From Isoetes taiwanensis (lineage: Eukaryota > Streptophyta > Lycopodiopsida > Isoetales > Isoetaceae): a DNA stretch of 64,000 nt. The notes under the pieces are model-generated. The model saw only the letters and a program-made list of their open reading frames with translations, ran no database searches and was not told the origin of the DNA. Each line of letters begins with the position of its first letter. Within the stretch, counting starts at the first letter, position 1. The stretch spans positions 5,491,727-5,555,726 of the forward strand of contig JAJEKV010000006.1 of the NCBI GenBank assembly GCA_021234155.1. The letters run 5' to 3'. Positions 51,239-61,940 of the stretch are shown piece after piece. A program made the translations under genes and the position numbers.

Positions 51239-51605
51239 TGTTGGGGTGGTCACCACTCACCACACTAGTCCCCACACTCGTCACCACAGTCACCACTCAC
51301 CACATTCACCACTATTGAGGTGGTATAGGAGATTGTATACCGTATATGGAGGGAGATACGCACATGCACACGTGCAGGATATTTGCACGTATGCATTATG
51401 GTGTGCAGGGGGGATTATGATCACAGTATTGTCTGAGTAGAGAGAGAGAAGAACATAGAGACGGTGTATTGAGAGAGAGAATTTTTCTTGATCTAGCTAT
51501 GGAGATGATGATTCTTTGTGTTGTGCATTGCCTTGTTCTGATAGATTGAGCTTGGATTGTTGGGTTTTTCATCCTTCTTGCAAGGTTAGAGTTCAGGCTC
51601 TAACA
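51239..51605 (+). mobile_element. 5' LTR of a Ty3-type element
   Basis: Begins TGTTGGGG and ends CTCTAACA, with the usual TG...CA ends. It interrupts the LINE reverse transcriptase frame and is followed two bases later by TTTGGCGATCACGG, which fits a primer-binding site. It includes CAC-rich (51250-51312) and GA-rich (51439-51480) parts. No matching 3' LTR was seen in the window, so the boundaries rest on the ends and the gag position. Confidence 0.65.
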
Positions 51606-51607
51606 AT

Positions 51608-51625
51608 TTGGCGATCACGGTGCTC
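51608..51625 (+). other. Putative primer-binding site
   Basis: TTTGGCGATCACGGTGCTCG directly after the LTR end is the expected place and form for a tRNA primer-binding site of a plant Ty3-type element. The tRNA was not identified. Confidence 0.45.
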
Positions 51626-51795
51626 GACAGACCATTGATCGGCAAGAATTTCCATTGAAAAAGGAGTTGTTACCATTGGTATTGGTGTTTGTCGGTAAAC
51701 AACGGCACCATTGAGAAAGGAGCAATTTCTTGTGTGAAGGGAATTTTGCCGTAATTGATTTGTGGGGTAAAATTTGACAAGGGGAGCATAGTTTT

Positions 51796-54081
51796 ATGCC
51801 CAAGGGAAGTAAGAAGGATATCCCACCAAGCTCCATCGTAACAAGAAGGGGACCGGTGAGTAGATCTTTGGGCTCAAAATTGCATCAAGATTCAATTTCG
51901 TTTTCAGATTTGGGAGCAGATCTGGGGTCTAATTCTCAGATCCAGGAGGTTTTGATTCCATTTACCGATCTAGAAGGTAATCCAATAATTTCGTTTTTCA
52001 AATTGAAGGGAGATTCAATTTCGTTTTTGCAATTTCAAGAAATCCAAGAAGAGGCAGAGATGGCTGTATTACCACCTATGGTATGGGGTTTTCAGACAAT
52101 GGGGATTCCAAAGTTTGATGATCTGGTGGATCGGGATCCTTTGAAGCATATTGTGAAGTTTGAGAGGTATTGCCAGCAATGTAAGTTACCGGTTGCTGAT
52201 TATTTGCTTTGGTTTCATAGTTCTTTGCAAGATTCAGTGGAGGAATGGGCACAAACTCAGCCAGATACCATGACATATCAGGAATTAAAGGAAGCATTCA
52301 TTGCTAATTATCAAGACGGCCATGTTAAGGATAAGACTATGGAAAGGTGGACCAATTTCACACAAAAGGAAGATGAATCAATTAGAGAGTATAATCAGAG
52401 GTATATTGCGGTTCTCAAAGCCGTGGTTCATTGGAAGATTGCAAGGAATAATGAAATGGATATTCAATGGTATGTAAAGGGGCTGAAACGAGCTATTGCT
52501 CATAAGGTGAAGGCTAAACAGCCTACAACATTACTAGAGGCACAAAAGTATGCTCTCAAGTCTGAAGATAAGTTGGGATACATTCATGAAGTTGCTGCTC
52601 CAGAACATAAAACAGAGGATATTGCAGCCAAGATTTCTAAGCTTACAATTGGTGAGAAGCCAAGGGAGGTGCAGTTTATTACTTGTGAATATTGTGGGTC
52701 TATTGGGCATTCTGATACTACATGTAGATTGCTGAAATTCTGCTCAAGATGCCAAATCAAGGGCCATAATGATCAAGAATGTAGGGAGAAGAGATTCATT
52801 GAGAGGGCCAATCCGGTATTTGCTGTTATGCAACAAGCACCATCTATTCCTATTCAACCAATGCAAGCAGGACCTATCATACCACAAGTTCCAATGATGC
52901 CACAAGCTCCAATTGCCCAACAAGTTCCAATGGGTTCCACACCCATGGTGCAGCCAAAACAGAGATGGTATCCAAGTAAGGCTCATTTATATTGCAAGTT
53001 ATGTGATAAATTCAAGCATGATGAGACTACTTGTTGGAAAATTCATGGGAAAGCAGAATGGGCAACCAACAAGTATCCACCAAGGCAGCAAGTATTTGAA
53101 GCAGTACCTCTTCCTAATAATGATGTTCGCATTCAAGATTCAAAGCATATTGATAATCCTCAAGTTAAGGCTCTTATTGAGGAGCTTAAGAAGCAAGAGA
53201 AGGCAAAATCAGTAGTAAATTGTGGATCTGTTGAGGTGGAGAATGATCCATTTCAGCAAGAAAAAGAGATTGGAGAAGTAAATGCAGTTACAAGATCACA
53301 AAAGGTGGTTCAAGAACTAAGAGTAGTGCCGATAGCGGAGAAGACTAAGACCTCTTTTCCAAAGGCTTTGAAGGAACAAGCTTTGAAGGTATCAGCACCT
53401 AAGAAGGTGAAATTCAATCTGCTGCCCACAGAACAGCTTCAGTCTATAGAAGAAAATCAGCCCATAGTGATACCTCCTATGGTGGATGAGGAAATTCAGA
53501 ATGACGATGATGTGATCAGCCAAGTCTTGGCCACTAAAGGTACACTTACTCTTGAGCAATTGATGCATTATTCTCCAAATTTGTTGCAAGAGTTAGGGGG
53601 AAGAACAAAATCAGAAATTTCAGTCCAACAAATCATCTCAAATGATACCAATAAGAGTAGAATGAAGCCACCAACCTGGCAATCCAAGGATCCAGGGCCA
53701 TTTCTTTGTGATGTGAGTATCAACGGGTATTTAGTCAAAGGAGCAAACATAGATACAGGCAGCGGACTGAATATAGATCATCCTCTAAAATCAAGCATGG
53801 ATGGGACAAACAGAAATCAGGTAAATCTAATCATACCTCACATGGTTGAAGAGTATGAGCATGTTCTTTTATGTGAAAATGATAAGTTTGAACATTGTCA
53901 TGAGAAAGAAAGTGATAGATGCTTGAGCGGCCCTGAGTTTGAGACTTTTCATACATGTGACACATTTTTTGATGATGATGAACCATTCTTATGTGAGTTA
54001 GAAGTGGAAAGCATGGATATTTCAGCATTTGAGCTGCGGATGATTCCCGATTGGTGGACTGTTGATTCTTTCTCGTCGTGA
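51796..54081 (+). CDS. Ty3-type retrotransposon gag-protease, internally deleted
   Basis: Uninterrupted 761-codon frame. A retrotransposon Gag domain lies at about residues 110-270 (DPLKHIVKFERYCQQCKLPV ... SIREYNQRYIAVLKAV). Three CCHC zinc knuckles begin at Cys297 (CEYCGSIGHSDTTC), Cys316 (CSRCQIKGHNDQEC) and Cys400 (CKLCDKFKHDETTC). The protease active site is ANIDTGSG at residue 653. Right after it the family sequence stops: the flap, reverse transcriptase, RNase H and integrase are absent. About 90 acidic codons follow, and the last 14 or so codons (from 54041) lie in the copied 3' fragment of the 41-kb gene, read antisense. The intact Gag suggests a young, non-autonomous element. Packaging in trans would be possible in principle; this is inference. 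Confidence 0.88.
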   Translation: MPKGSKKDIPPSSIVTRRGPVSRSLGSKLHQDSISFSDLGADLGSNSQIQEVLIPFTDLEGNPIISFFKLKGDSISFLQFQEIQEEAEMAVLPPMVWGFQTMGIPKFDDLVDRDPLKHIVKFERYCQQCKLPVADYLLWFHSSLQDSVEEWAQTQPDTMTYQELKEAFIANYQDGHVKDKTMERWTNFTQKEDESIREYNQRYIAVLKAVVHWKIARNNEMDIQWYVKGLKRAIAHKVKAKQPTTLLEAQKYALKSEDKLGYIHEVAAPEHKTEDIAAKISKLTIGEKPREVQFITCEYCGSIGHSDTTCRLLKFCSRCQIKGHNDQECREKRFIERANPVFAVMQQAPSIPIQPMQAGPIIPQVPMMPQAPIAQQVPMGSTPMVQPKQRWYPSKAHLYCKLCDKFKHDETTCWKIHGKAEWATNKYPPRQQVFEAVPLPNNDVRIQDSKHIDNPQVKALIEELKKQEKAKSVVNCGSVEVENDPFQQEKEIGEVNAVTRSQKVVQELRVVPIAEKTKTSFPKALKEQALKVSAPKKVKFNLLPTEQLQSIEENQPIVIPPMVDEEIQNDDDVISQVLATKGTLTLEQLMHYSPNLLQELGGRTKSEISVQQIISNDTNKSRMKPPTWQSKDPGPFLCDVSINGYLVKGANIDTGSGLNIDHPLKSSMDGTNRNQVNLIIPHMVEEYEHVLLCENDKFEHCHEKESDRCLSGPEFETFHTCDTFFDDDEPFLCELEVESMDISAFELRMIPDWWTVDSFSS

Positions 54082-54331
54082 CCCTGGAGCCTCTGAATCT
54101 TATTATATTTTGATGATATTGTGCCTTGATGTGCATTCTTGCTTGAGGCAGCTAACTCCCTGCAGTGTCATTTTCTTTTTTTAGTCTTAAAATTGCAGGT
54201 TATTTTTGATGCTCTCTTGGTCCTCGAAGTGCGTGGGGTTGTCAGAATCTGTGACAAAACAATGGATCAATTAACAGAGACTCCGAATTTGCCCTTGGCT
54301 ATCGCAGGTTTAGACTCAGAAAATCTACCGA
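54041..54331. repeat. 291-bp duplicated block, copy 2 (gene 3' fragment)
   Basis: Copy of 40641-40931 with five differences. It starts exactly where the gag sequence ends and stops 10 bases before a T28 run. It carries the antisense of codons RFSESKPAIAKGKFGVSVN and the downstream region of the unrecognised gene. No poly(A) trace lies at the gene-fragment 3' side, so it is not a processed retrocopy. Confidence 0.92.
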
Positions 54332-54338
54332 AAAGTCC

Positions 54339-54340
<2 letters not shown>

Positions 54341-54368
<28 letters not shown>
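54341..54368. repeat. T28 homopolymer
   Basis: Twenty-eight T in a row: the mirror of a poly(A) tail on the minus strand, possibly marking the end of a retroposed sequence lying to its right. Confidence 0.9.
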
Positions 54369-54373
<5 letters not shown>

Positions 54374-54506
54374 TAGAGCATCCTCTTTGGAAAATTTCAA
54401 AAGATACTGTATTTTTAGATTGAGGTGCTTACTAACCGGAATATTGTATTTGCTACATGGCTCGAAACTTTCTATTTTTTGATGGAGCTAGCCACCGACG
54501 GCCCAG

Positions 54507-54528
54507 ATCATGCCACATGGTAGCATCC
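54507..54528 (-). repeat. SINE-like 3' motif (ATGCTACCATGTGGCATGAT)
   Basis: On the minus strand GGATGCTACCATGTGGCATG, close to 34646-34669 and 63434-63460 on the plus strand. Three occurrences in 64 kb, two followed by ACATA and CTATC-like tails, suggest ends of one SINE family. Confidence 0.4.
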
Positions 54529-54614
54529 TAATCACCCTTGTTAGGCATGGAAGATATGCACATGGGGCTAGGCCTTAACCCTTAATTATATTTAAGATAC
54601 CCAGTTTCTCAAAG

Positions 54615-54830
54615 AAATGATGATTGGTCTAGTGGTTTGAATTGGAAGGGGAAGGGGGTGGAGGGGGGAGGACCGGGCTCGAACCGCCCACACAAAGTTC
54701 TATTCAAGCACTTAAGAAAGGGATGGGGCCTGGGAGTGCACCATGCGGCGCATGAGGCATGCATTATAGTCGACAAAATTGCGCCAAGTGACGCCGTGCA
54801 GCCCGGGATGAGGGTGAAGTGACATTTGTT
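54615..54830 (+). mobile_element. tRNA-derived SINE-like sequence
   Basis: GATTGGTCTAGTGGTTTGAA resembles a pol III A box region and GGGCTCGAACCGCCC, 50 bases later, a B box. Spacing and sequence fit a tRNA-like SINE head; a GC-richer body follows to about 54830. The two boxes are separated by a G-rich insertion, so it is not a tRNA gene. Confidence 0.5.
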
Positions 54831-54999
54831 AGCAATTTCTTTATTATATAAGAAGAGGAGAAGGAGGAGGATTATATAGAAGGATCATGATAAGGCCCAA
54901 TGGTCCAAATACAGCTGTTCCAATTATTAGAATGAATATATATTTCTTGTTCTCGTGCCTATTTCTTGCCATGCATTATTTCCTACTAGTTCGCAACTT

Positions 55000-55790
55000 T
55001 GGGTGATCATGTCAATGATTAGATGGAATTTCTAATTGCCTCTATCCAAGCATCACTTTGCACAAAAACATGACTTTGCCACACCCAAGGTCATGGGTTT
55101 GAGATTGGCCAATGTACTTGATCTTGTGCAAGTTGTACTTGATGTTGCATGACCAATGAAATGCGTCCTTCAGTAACCCAAAAGAAAAAAAGAAAAAAGA
55201 AAAAAAGGAACATGGTTTTGCCAATTGGTCCTGTGGTAGAGGCCTAAACTTGCCATATATATTGGATAGTCCTGTGGTAGAGGCCCTAAACTTGCCATAT
55301 ATACTGGATAATCACATGCAAGATAATCACATGTAAAGCAGCTCCTAGCATAAGGTATGGCAGCTAGGTAGTGGATTGGCTTCCACATGCACGGTCCTCC
55401 CTCAAAGACTTCAACACAAGAGACTTGAACACGGGAGGGGGAGGGGGGGGAGAAAATATATTTACGATGTTAACAAAAACCAATGTATTTACCATCCTCA
55501 ATTTGCTAAACTCTATCTCCTAAATGCCACTGAGTGCCAATTGTCAAGTATTTGCCATGCAAAGAAACCCAAATTTTGGGATACCAAATGTACAAAATTA
55601 CCTTAAAATCCTAATATCGTAAAACATTAGACTTTACAACAACAAAAAAGAAAAAGGGAAATAGCAACATACACATCCCAAACCATTTGAAAATTAGGCC
55701 ATGACTCCCACTTTGTAAGTTTATCAAGTATTCTGATATGTTTGTACAAGTATTGACAATGATCAATTGTGACATTAGATTATGCATTGT
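55000..55790. repeat. Duplicated segment, left part, copy 2
   Basis: 55000-55110 and 55680-55790 match 42075-42180 and 42225-42350. The 570 bases between are extra in this copy and include a G-rich run (55435-55453) and two near-identical 47-bp stretches (GTCCTGTGGTAGAGGCC[C]TAAACTTG...) at 55228-55255 and 55269-55297. 55078-55110 includes a B-box-like GGTCATGGGTTTGAG, also seen at 60125. Confidence 0.75.
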
Positions 55791-57178
55791 AACTGAGAAA
55801 TAGATTGCTCATTATGAGGAAAAAAAGAAATGAAATAGAGAAATTTTGAGTGGAAAAGACATAATCGACATGGTGTTTCTTTTTTGGATGGATACGAAAG
55901 CATGCCAGAAAAATGACACAAGACTAGGCACTACAAACTATGAAGGATGCATATTCCAATGGGAATGATATTATATGCACACAGTGTGCATACAGAGCTA
56001 TGAGAAATGTAGCCCTAAACCAATCATGTCAGTGCTCTTGATCTCTTTTCTATTTGATGCAATTTTATTTATTTATATTAATGAGTCTCTAATAGTCATT
56101 TGTTGATATTAATGAGTCTTTTTGACAGTATAAATTTGACTCTTCAATGTGGTGTAATGGGACCCATTGTCGTGTAGCCAATCTCGACATGCATCGGAGC
56201 ACATGCGACTATGGAGTCATGGCCTCATTCACTATGGACTTCCAATCAAATGTCAGAGATCTCAATCGCCAAGGAGCCACGTGCAATTGGGTTGGGCAGT
56301 AAAAAACTATAATGGAGGTAGATGTTTGTGGTACTTTCACCATCATCATTGGAGGCAAATTGGTGAGAAGGGGGATAAAGAAGCAGTGAAGCTGATGACG
56401 AGGATAACGAATCCCAACTGAACCTGAACCTGGACCTGAACCATAACCAGAACCAGTAGGAGAGGAACAGGCCCATGGCCAAAAAGGGAAAGACGAAGCC
56501 GAAATCCAGGATAAAACCCACAAGGCAGAGGCATTAACATGTTGAAGGTAATACGGTACAAAAGGAAAACTAGCATCAAGCTCCAAGATGGAAGCATGAA
56601 CACAAGCAAAAACATCCATACCTCTAGACAACTTTAGAACATCCGCCATGAAATAGGAATAGGCCCGAAAATCTCCCCATCTGCCATACAAAAATTAGAG
56701 CACAAAAATACCCCAAAAAAATGCCCTTCATGACCAAGCGTAATCTAGGAAAAACGCTAATTTCAAAATACTCCAAGATTTTTGACACACCACAGCTCAA
56801 ATTGATTTTGCATGAACCCTAACTTGGAATAACCTTATTGTTTTTACCATTTATGGCACGGTAAGCAAAAGGCCATTGATTGAAAGTATTATGGGTACTT
56901 TTGTTGAAGAAATTTGTTTCCAAAGAGCATGGATTATTCAATATCCAATTGGGGAATGGTGAATATTAAACTTAATTTTTGACCCACTACATCCAAAGGT
57001 CGACATTTAGAGAAAAAATTAAGAATTGGTAAAATCTGTACATTTTACAATAGGGCCATGGTCCATTATCGGTGAGTTCTATTCATTCTTTACATTGGGT
57101 ATTACATGGTATGCAGCACAGAACTGAGCTAAAACACAGTATTAGCTGGTAATGACTATATATCATGCAGAACTGAGC
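55791..57178. other. Intergenic region with a short repeat
   Basis: No gene is convincing. 56418-56458 is a CCTGAA/CCAGAA-type microsatellite; the minus-strand ORFs over it (56209-56691) are low-complexity Phe/Trp/Ser readings that I do not accept as a gene. Confidence 0.4.
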
Positions 57179-58830
57179 TCAGCAATAGCTAGATGTGTTT
57201 GCTCCCCTTCGTCTTCTCAACCATGTCATTGACTCAACTAATGCAAAATATAAAAAGAAAGCAAAGGTGTGCATTGTGCCAAGAAGACCTCCTAAAGTTC
57301 CTGCACAGCCTATACCCCATGATTGTAGCCTTTGCTTCTGGATAGTATAGCAGAGAAACTTAGGTTGAGGTATAATTTCTGATGCCAGGTTCTCCATGTT
57401 TTCAAAAGGCATGCTGTTAATCTGGTGATATCTTCCTGTTAAATGACATAAACCACCAACTGAGCATGTAGTTTCCAAGTACCTTTCTTGGTATCTTACA
57501 ACCTGCTGGTAGGTATTTGTACAAACAGTTCTCTCATAACCTTTCTTGTTGTACTTGTCAATGTAACCTGTTAATTGAGAATACGCATCATCCTGCAGAA
57601 TGCAAAATGATGGTAAACATCTTTCTTGCATCAGGAAATTAAACCTAGAACAATAATGAGGAAACCTCCGCCGAGAAAAATACGGTTGCCTTACCCCTCG
57701 AGGGTACATCTAATTGCACACCGCCGTAAGACTTGAGGGCATAACCCGGTGTTTCATTGCAATTATTTGTCTTCCATTTGCAAAGCTCCCCGCAGCTCTG
57801 CGAAGTTCAAATTCTTTCCCTTCCATGCAAAGAGATCTTTGCACCGACATTTGACATTTGACACATTTGCAGGGGATTTCTAAGCACTCCACATAAATTT
57901 GTTGTAATCGACTCGGAATGGAGCATATGGTTGGCATAGCGCACACGGTTATCCGCTCAATGTCTTTGCATTGAGTACTAACACCGGATATGAATTCTCA
58001 GAATTGCAACCATGTTGCGTTGGCCTTTTCAACTTCCATAAAGTTGTAAGTTACGGTGTTCATGACTACTTGAATTTTTTCACGACGACCACCGTAACTC
58101 CGGTAGGAGACTTACAGATGGACTAAAGGACCCGAATCGGAAATGATTCCTACATTCTTTATGGCAGAGTTGTTCAGAACCTGCTTGCAGCAGATCTATC
58201 TTTGCTAGTAATGCAGCCAACATGCAAATGAGCATGATATTTGGACTTTGAGGAGGAAGGACAAGAAGTGGCATTGTTGTTCAATTTTTGCGAATCCGGC
58301 AACTTGCTTGAATTGAGCACATTGAGTTGCATTACAACAATCAAATTCTAACTCTGCTCGAGGCCCCAGTCTTCAATGGAGCCGATTTGGGATATCGAGA
58401 ATTTTTTGGTGTCACCGACAATATAAAGTTAGAGTCGAACAAGAAGACTAGCGTAACACGTAGACAACTTGAAAAATATAAAAAAATACTTACATGGAAC
58501 ATCGGGTTGTTAGGATCAATCTTGATAAGGAAATCCTTGCTAATAGACCAAGGCCTTGAACTACCGTGAAATATTAGCAAAGCCTAACCATGAAACACCA
58601 TCCCGGCTTACAATAAGCCCATTATTTACCTGCTTCTCCCTCACCACCACATTGGGATCAATATTTCTAACATTTTCTAGAAGCTCGAACAAGTACCATT
58701 TGAGAACTCGCACAACAATAATAGTGGATACATCTCCATCCTTGACGTAATAACATCCCTCAAACCGGATAAATTCTGCCCCAAAGAAGAAATGCCCTCA
58801 ATATAATCCGGCAGCTTACAAATAATGATG
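57179..58830 (-). pseudogene. Unrecognised membrane-protein-like gene relic
   Basis: The clearest exon is 57593-57179. After a good acceptor (CATTCTGCAG) it encodes DDAYSQLTGYIDKYNKKGYE, a Cys-containing middle, then a hydrophobic segment (CAGTLGGLLGTMHTFAFFLY) and the basic end TWLRRRR, stopping at 57179. Upstream, 58040-57690 reads NTVTYNFMEVEKANATWLQF, then a Cys-rich stretch ending at a GTAAGG donor near 57693, but with an in-frame TGA and TAG. 58800-58655 reads HFFFGAEFIRFEGCYYVKDG and IIVVRVLKWYLFELLENVRN up to a GTAAAT donor. 58579-58507 has another possible exon. Phases do not join cleanly. Probably a dead gene for a single-pass, perhaps extracellular Cys-rich protein; family not recognised. 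Confidence 0.4.
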
Positions 58831-59317
58831 ATACCCTACGTGCATGTCTTCTAAATCATGCATATTAGAGACATGCTTGTAACGGATTTCGTCAGTCTAT
58901 TTTGAGTCAGATTACAATCACAGTGATAATTATTGCAATGACGAAAAGCAAGTAGAGGAAAGTGAAGGAAAAATCAAAGAACGGGTAAGGGGAAGACTGG
59001 TAGGATGGTATTTTGAATAAAGTCCATCCTCTTACAAGCTCGCCACTTCTGAGGCGATTTGATCTTAATCCCGTCATAGTTTCTACTTAAAATGTAAGTT
59101 GGAACCCTACCATGGATAAAAGCAGAGGGGCCAAACCTGTGTTTACGGGTCTGCCCTGCCATCAGAGAAGAATGATCGTCTGTCCGTTTGTGGGATGGAA
59201 ACTTTGCCGAAGTGTAAATTTCTTTTACTGTTGGTTTTTCTTTTAACTTTGCTTTAGTTCTGCATGCAAATAATTCTTTATTCATCTAAGTACAACATAG
59301 GTGTTTCAAATGTTCAC
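58831..59317. other. Intergenic region, no gene seen
   Basis: A minus-strand ORF at 58974-59285 (103 codons) could be the first exon of the relic to its left (AGQTRKHRFGPSAFIHGRVP) but has no recognisable motif and no supported splice site. Confidence 0.35.
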
Positions 59318-60115
59318 TATATATAATGTTGCAAAATTCTATATCTCAGTAGGCTCTATCCTGGGTGCAAGTAGATGGACTTGGGATGCTTTAGAATTAT
59401 AAGTTCATATATCATTAGGTCTATTATCATATCATGTGGTTTTTCTAATTGTTCAATGTTATACATTTCATTATTAAATTTGAGGCAGCATATTCAAGCA
59501 AAAATAGAACAAAAAAGAGCTCTAGTTGCACAAAGAGAACTACATAAAAGAGAAATATTTTTCTACATTACTTTGGACAAGTAGATTAGAATAAAGCAAA
59601 GAATCAATGCACCCATTATAAACGATTCGTTATCTTTTTATTCCATTTATTAAAAGAATATAACATTTTACCTTTCGATTCGAACCTTATTTAAAATATA
59701 AAAGCATCTTGCAAACCTTCAAAAAATTATAGAAATTGTTGAATAGTAAGAATCTCTCCCTCCAAATATAGGATAAGATGGCACGTTGTATTTGAAATCG
59801 TGATCATGCTAAGATGTATTTGGAAGATCACAATCATGCTTGTTCCTTTCTTAAACAAGGAGCCACTATAAATGGATCAATATCTTTATTATTGCACCGT
59901 ATTAAAATTATTTAGAAGTATAAAGTGCAATGCTTGGTTGGAGACCTCTGCAAGATGTATCTGTACAAACGTGTATGAATATGATATGTATAAAGGATTA
60001 GTAATCTATGTACATATAAGTTTTCTATCCCAAATGCATTAGAAACAAGTGGATTGAAAGAAATGTTGAAGTACTATTGTAATGGAAGCTTCATGTGCCT
60101 TTATAATAACTTGTT
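59318..60115. repeat. Duplicated segment, right part, copy 2
   Basis: 59318-59402 matches 42415-42485 and 59408-60115 matches 46638-47375. The two parts are contiguous here but 4.15 kb apart in copy 1. The match ends at AACTTGTT, where a B-box-like sequence (ACACCTGAGGTCACGGGTTC) begins. Confidence 0.85.
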
Positions 60116-60878
60116 CCACACCTGAGGTCACGGGTTCAAGTATGGCCAACATCATTCTAGTAATGAAGACCTTAAAATCACTGATGATTTTAGGGGCGAA
60201 TTTTCGCAAATAAGCGAAATTTTTTGGATTTTGAAAAAAAAAAGGCACGATGGTTGAGTAGATCCTGTTCATTAATTTTTTTCTTTTTTTAGTCCATTTT
60301 TTTTCAAGTCGGTTCCCGCTCGTGCAATATTCGCCGACAGTATTGAATCCGGGAGGAATATTTTCGCCCTCCATTTTATTCAATTTCTTTCTGATTTCCA
60401 TTTGTTCGTCAGATTAGAGATGCTTCAATGGGCGTGGTCATTTCATAGCCATAGCATGCCAATTCACGTTAACATTAATTTTTTCTATATCATCTTTGCA
60501 AATTTTTGACTGAAAGCATTTCTTGGACATCAATTTTACAGTTTTTGGGAATGCACTACCCGAGGATGATCTGAGGCTATTGTTTTGATTATCAGAGGAG
60601 ACAGTTTACTTAATTTGCTTTAAGATTCAAGGCTTATGTAGGTGAGAATTGTTATTTGGTTTCGAAATATCATAAAGTTCTGATTGCATGTCGTTTTTCT
60701 AATTTTTTGCAGCCCAGCATATTGGTCACAATCGAGTGTTGAGAGCTTATATGTGATTCAAGTACCAGGTAATTAAATTATCTATTCTTTTACTCTTTAT
60801 TACAGTAATGAACTATGGAGATGACACTACTGCATTAGTAATTAACTATGGAGATGACACTACTGTCAAGTACCTTCC
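60116..60878. other. Non-coding region with SINE-like start and a short tandem repeat
   Basis: 60116-60160 carries CACACCTGAGGTCACGGGTT and CAAGTATGGCCAAC, alike to 55078-55110 and probably a truncated tRNA-like SINE. 60808-60867 holds two 31-bp units of AACTATGGAGATGACACTAC. No gene is recognised. Confidence 0.4.
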
Positions 60879-61477
60879 TGTTGGCTCACACTTCGCTGGA
60901 AGGGGACGCTTCCCTGACCTGCCTCATCGGACCGGGGCTTCATGAACCCTGGAGTAGGCTCACCAGGGTGATGCCTCGAGACTGCGTCTCCGGAAGGCTA
61001 TAGCGAAGCCATAGCGTGAATTGACCCATCTGCAAAGTGTGCACAGGAGGGGCGGATGGAGTGGACAACCCTAGCCGATGTTCTATGCCAGCCAACGACA
61101 TGCCAAGACTCGGTCTGCTGATCTCTTGAGGCCCAACCGTCAGTCGATCCTCACTGGAGTCTGAGCCGGGGTAGAACCTGAGGTTTGGGTGTTTTCTTAG
61201 TTTTAGATGCATATTCTTTGCCGTTGGTATTTGGATGGATGCGCCACCCTTCGTGATGGTTTTATGCTGTGTGCTAACCCTTGTATTCATGCTTCCGCGA
61301 CGTAGGAGTCCCATTGAAGGCGTGGGCCGAATGACCCCTTCGTGTCCTTCTTTCGGGCACCATAATATGGGTGGTCGGAATAGACGGAGGGCCCTGCTCA
61401 TGGCGAGGTGGTCGCCATGGGAGGGGAAAGTCCCCATATGTATACGTCCGGGTGTCGTATATATTCAGGGAGCGTCA
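60879..61477 (+). mobile_element. LTR of a second LTR retrotransposon
   Basis: TG at 60879 (TGTTGGCTCACACTTC) and CA at 61477 frame about 600 bases of GC-richer DNA, followed three bases later by a canonical tRNA-iMet primer-binding site (61481-61493). The right end is well placed by that site; the left end is a guess from the TGTTGG start. No second LTR is in the window. Confidence 0.5.
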
Positions 61478-61480
61478 TAG

Positions 61481-61493
61481 TGGTATCAGAGCC
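61481..61493 (+). other. Primer-binding site complementary to initiator tRNA-Met
   Basis: TGGTATCAGAGCC, the standard plant retrotransposon primer-binding site. It marks minus-strand priming just inside a 5' LTR on its left. Confidence 0.85.
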
Positions 61494-61940
61494 ATGATTC
61501 TGGTTGACCGGAATCATAGCACTGGCCAGACTCTAACTCGTAGTTCGTCGGCTAGGTAGGAGGCTAAGCTAGTGTGATTGTTAGTTCTTTGATATTTGGC
61601 TTTGTGTTAGGTTAAAGTAATAAATTGTAGGTTTAAAGAAGTTAGGGCGACTGGAGGACCCAAGTTTGGAGGGGCTATAACTTTTTGTAGGTAGCTGGGA
61701 TGAAGGCGAAAATGGCTCCATTGAATCGGGCGTACCCCAAATACCCTAGGACAGTCGTTAGCTGGCAAAAAATGGTCAAGGAGGGGCCCCGAAAGTCAAC
61801 TCGGGCGCCGCCTACTTTTCGGCGACTCAGGATCATGGTAGGAGCGCGTATAATGCCGTCGGCGCCCGACCGTATAAAATGCGTATTTCCGCCGTATAAA
61901 AAATTTTCGTATTTTTTTATGTACATATTATTTTGGCGCC
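61494..61940 (+). mobile_element. Leader of the second LTR element, truncated
   Basis: GC-richer than its surroundings. An ATG at 61700 opens an 87-codon basic frame (NRAYPKYPRTVVSWQKMVKE) that might be a gag start, but no Gag motif is present. The element appears cut off at about 61940 by SINE-like sequence. Confidence 0.4.

Noticed and set aside
56209-56691. 160-codon minus-strand ORF
   Set aside because: Low-complexity reading over a microsatellite, no motif and no splice support.
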